A stretch of DNA of 6,796 bases from assembly GCA_003453555.1 (NCBI GenBank), contig DMLA01000198.1:1-6796 (forward strand). Reading direction: 5' to 3'. This document shows, one piece after another, positions 5,776-6,796 of the stretch. This DNA comes from Chloroflexota bacterium. Lineage in GTDB: Bacteria; Chloroflexota; Anaerolineae; UBA7937. A model generated the notes under the pieces. It was given only the letters and a program-made list of their open reading frames with translations, did not search any database and was not told where the DNA came from. The position numbers were made by a program, and so were the translations under genes. Positions within the stretch are counted from its first letter, which is position 1; each line of letters opens with the position of its first letter.

Positions 5776-6294
5776 CTACGAATCGGCGACCTCCTCCACC
5801 TGGGGCAATTCCGTCAGGTCCGAGAGGCCGAAATATTGGAGGAACTCGAAGGTGGTGCCGTAGATAATAGGGCGCCCTGCCCTATCCAGGCGGCCCAACT
5901 CCTCCACCAAACCCCGGGCCACTAGATTGCGCAGTACCCCCTCGCAGTTGACGCCCCGGATCTCCTCCACCTGGGCCCTGGTGATCGGCTGTCTGTAGGC
6001 CACTATGGCCAGGGTCTCCAGGGCCGCGGTGGAGAGTTTCCCCGAGAACTGGAGGCCCAAGAACCGCTCCACATAATCCGCACATTCGGGGGCGGTGACC
6101 ATCTGGGCCTCATCCCTTTCCCGCTGGATCCGCAACCCCCGCCCTTCGTACTCCTGGACTAGAGAGCGGAGCGCCCCCTCCACCAGTTCACGCTCCACCT
6201 CCAGTGTGCGCATCAACTGCTCCAAGGTGACCGGCTCCCCGGCCACGAAGAGGAGCGCCTCGATGGCCTCCTTCGCCTCCTCCAACTCCATCAT
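5776..6294 (-). CDS. scpB: Segregation and condensation protein B
   Basis: ScpB is the kite (winged-helix) subunit that dimerises and binds ScpA in the SMC-ScpAB condensin, which organises and separates replicated chromosomes on the nucleoid. The 172-residue protein has the expected two winged-helix halves: about 5-75 (AIEALLFVAGEPVTLEQL) and about 87-165, with the hallmark block LSTAALETLAIVAYRQPITR at 87-106 followed by EEIRGVN and a GRPIIYGTTFEFLQYFGL end. The length is a little short of many family members because the acidic C-terminal tail is small. The start is ATG-ATG, with a 2-nt gap from the upstream AmaP-like gene and only a weak purine stretch before it, so translation is probably coupled. 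scpA is not visible in the window. Confidence 0.96.
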   Translation of the reverse strand: MMELEEAKEAIEALLFVAGEPVTLEQLMRTLEVERELVEGALRSLVQEYEGRGLRIQRERDEAQMVTAPECADYVERFLGLQFSGKLSTAALETLAIVAYRQPITRAQVEEIRGVNCEGVLRNLVARGLVEELGRLDRAGRPIIYGTTFEFLQYFGLSDLTELPQVEEVADS

Positions 6295-6296
6295 CT

Positions 6297-6796
6297 CTAC
6301 TCTTCAGCGTAGGGAGCGTGCCTCACCTTGACCCGAATCCTTCTTAGCCTTAACCCCATCCGTTCCTCGATCACATCCTTCACTACGGCGCAGACCTCCT
6401 CGGTCTTAGTAGGCACATCTATGTCTGGGGTGGTTTCCAGGTCGAGGTCGATATCCACTCCACCTCGCCCGGCTCGGATGCGGGGCTTCACGTTCACCAC
6501 ATCGGCCAACTGATCCACCCGGTAGACCACCCGCTGGGCGATGGCATCCACGGCCATCTCCGCCCGCCCCCCGCTCACCTTCTCCACTCTCACCGTTCTC
6601 CTGGGCGGCCGCCACAGTTCCAGCACCAGGAGCAAGAACCAGAGCAGGGTGAGGCTTATCCCTATGAGGACGAAAACGAGACGGGCCGTCTGTACCGACT
6701 GTCCTAGAAGAGTGATGGCGTTGCTGGCGATACGTAGCAGGTGAACAGGGTTGATAGTGAAGAGCACCGATACCGCCAAAGCCAGGAGCAAAAGAA
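6297..6796 (-). CDS. amaP: AmaP-like alkaline shock (Asp23/Gls24) membrane anchor protein, 5' end outside window
   Basis: The visible 165 codons show the remainder of a first hydrophobic helix (LLALAVSVLF), a short loop, a second membrane segment (RLVFVLIGISLTLLWFLLLV), then a charged cytoplasmic part that follows the Asp23/Gls24 pattern: VKPRIRAGRGGVDIDLDLE and VPTKTEEVCAVVKDVIEERMGLRLRRIRVKV. This two-helix plus Asp23-like layout matches AmaP, which in Staphylococcus tethers Asp23 to the membrane during envelope stress. The frame is open to the right edge; the TTG codon at 6791 could be read as a start, but the hydrophobic helix continues upstream of it (a Leu codon precedes), so the gene is cut by the window. 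It precedes scpB by only 2 nt. The family call is good; exact orthology and the symbol are less sure. Confidence 0.75.
   Translation of the reverse strand, partial: LLLLALAVSVLFTINPVHLLRIASNAITLLGQSVQTARLVFVLIGISLTLLWFLLLVLELWRPPRRTVRVEKVSGGRAEMAVDAIAQRVVYRVDQLADVVNVKPRIRAGRGGVDIDLDLETTPDIDVPTKTEEVCAVVKDVIEERMGLRLRRIRVKVRHAPYAEE

Overview
Every gene I can support lies on the minus strand, so the window reads biologically from right to left. It is bacterial chromosomal core sequence, moderately GC-rich by eye, with tightly packed genes. The set (an AmaP/Asp23-like membrane protein, ScpB, cytidylate kinase, PlsC-type acyltransferase, a PDZ/radical-SAM/DUF512 protein, a PAP2 phosphatase, then GlmS under a glmS ribozyme) fits a Gram-positive-type lineage. 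A high-GC deep-branching Bacillota or a Chloroflexota member is most likely; the sequence alone does not let me choose between them.

Layout from right to left: 6796-6297 holds the 3' part of an AmaP-like envelope stress protein whose start is outside the window. 6294-5776 is scpB, 5771-5064 is cmk, 5049-4372 is a 1-acylglycerol-3-phosphate acyltransferase, and 4375-2996 is a DUF512 radical-SAM protein. These five are separated by 2 nt, 4 nt, 14 nt and a 4-nt GTGA overlap, so they look like one operon. A 72-nt gap follows, then a PAP2-family membrane phosphatase (2923-2036).

The 695-bp stretch 1341-2035 has no protein gene but is rich in structure. It holds a GC-rich repeat related to one found inside the DUF512 gene, a small hairpin, a near-consensus sigma-70 promoter (TTGTCA, 17 nt, TATAAT), and a long leader that contains what I read as a complete glmS self-cleaving ribozyme (1711-1525). 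The glmS coding region then runs from 1340 off the left edge. It shows 446 complete codons, covering the glutaminase domain, the first SIS domain and the start of the linker.

Functional picture: one block couples chromosome partitioning (ScpB), CMP/dCMP phosphorylation and phosphatidic acid synthesis (PlsC) with a radical-SAM enzyme of unknown role and a lipid phosphatase. The second unit is amino-sugar synthesis under direct metabolite feedback: GlcN6P, the product of GlmS, is the known cofactor for ribozyme cleavage. The points most worth a second look are the ribozyme, with a structured 40-nt insertion ending in a GNRA tetraloop, and a palindromic repeat that has apparently inserted in frame near the N-terminus of the DUF512 protein, in the manner of Rickettsia palindromic elements.
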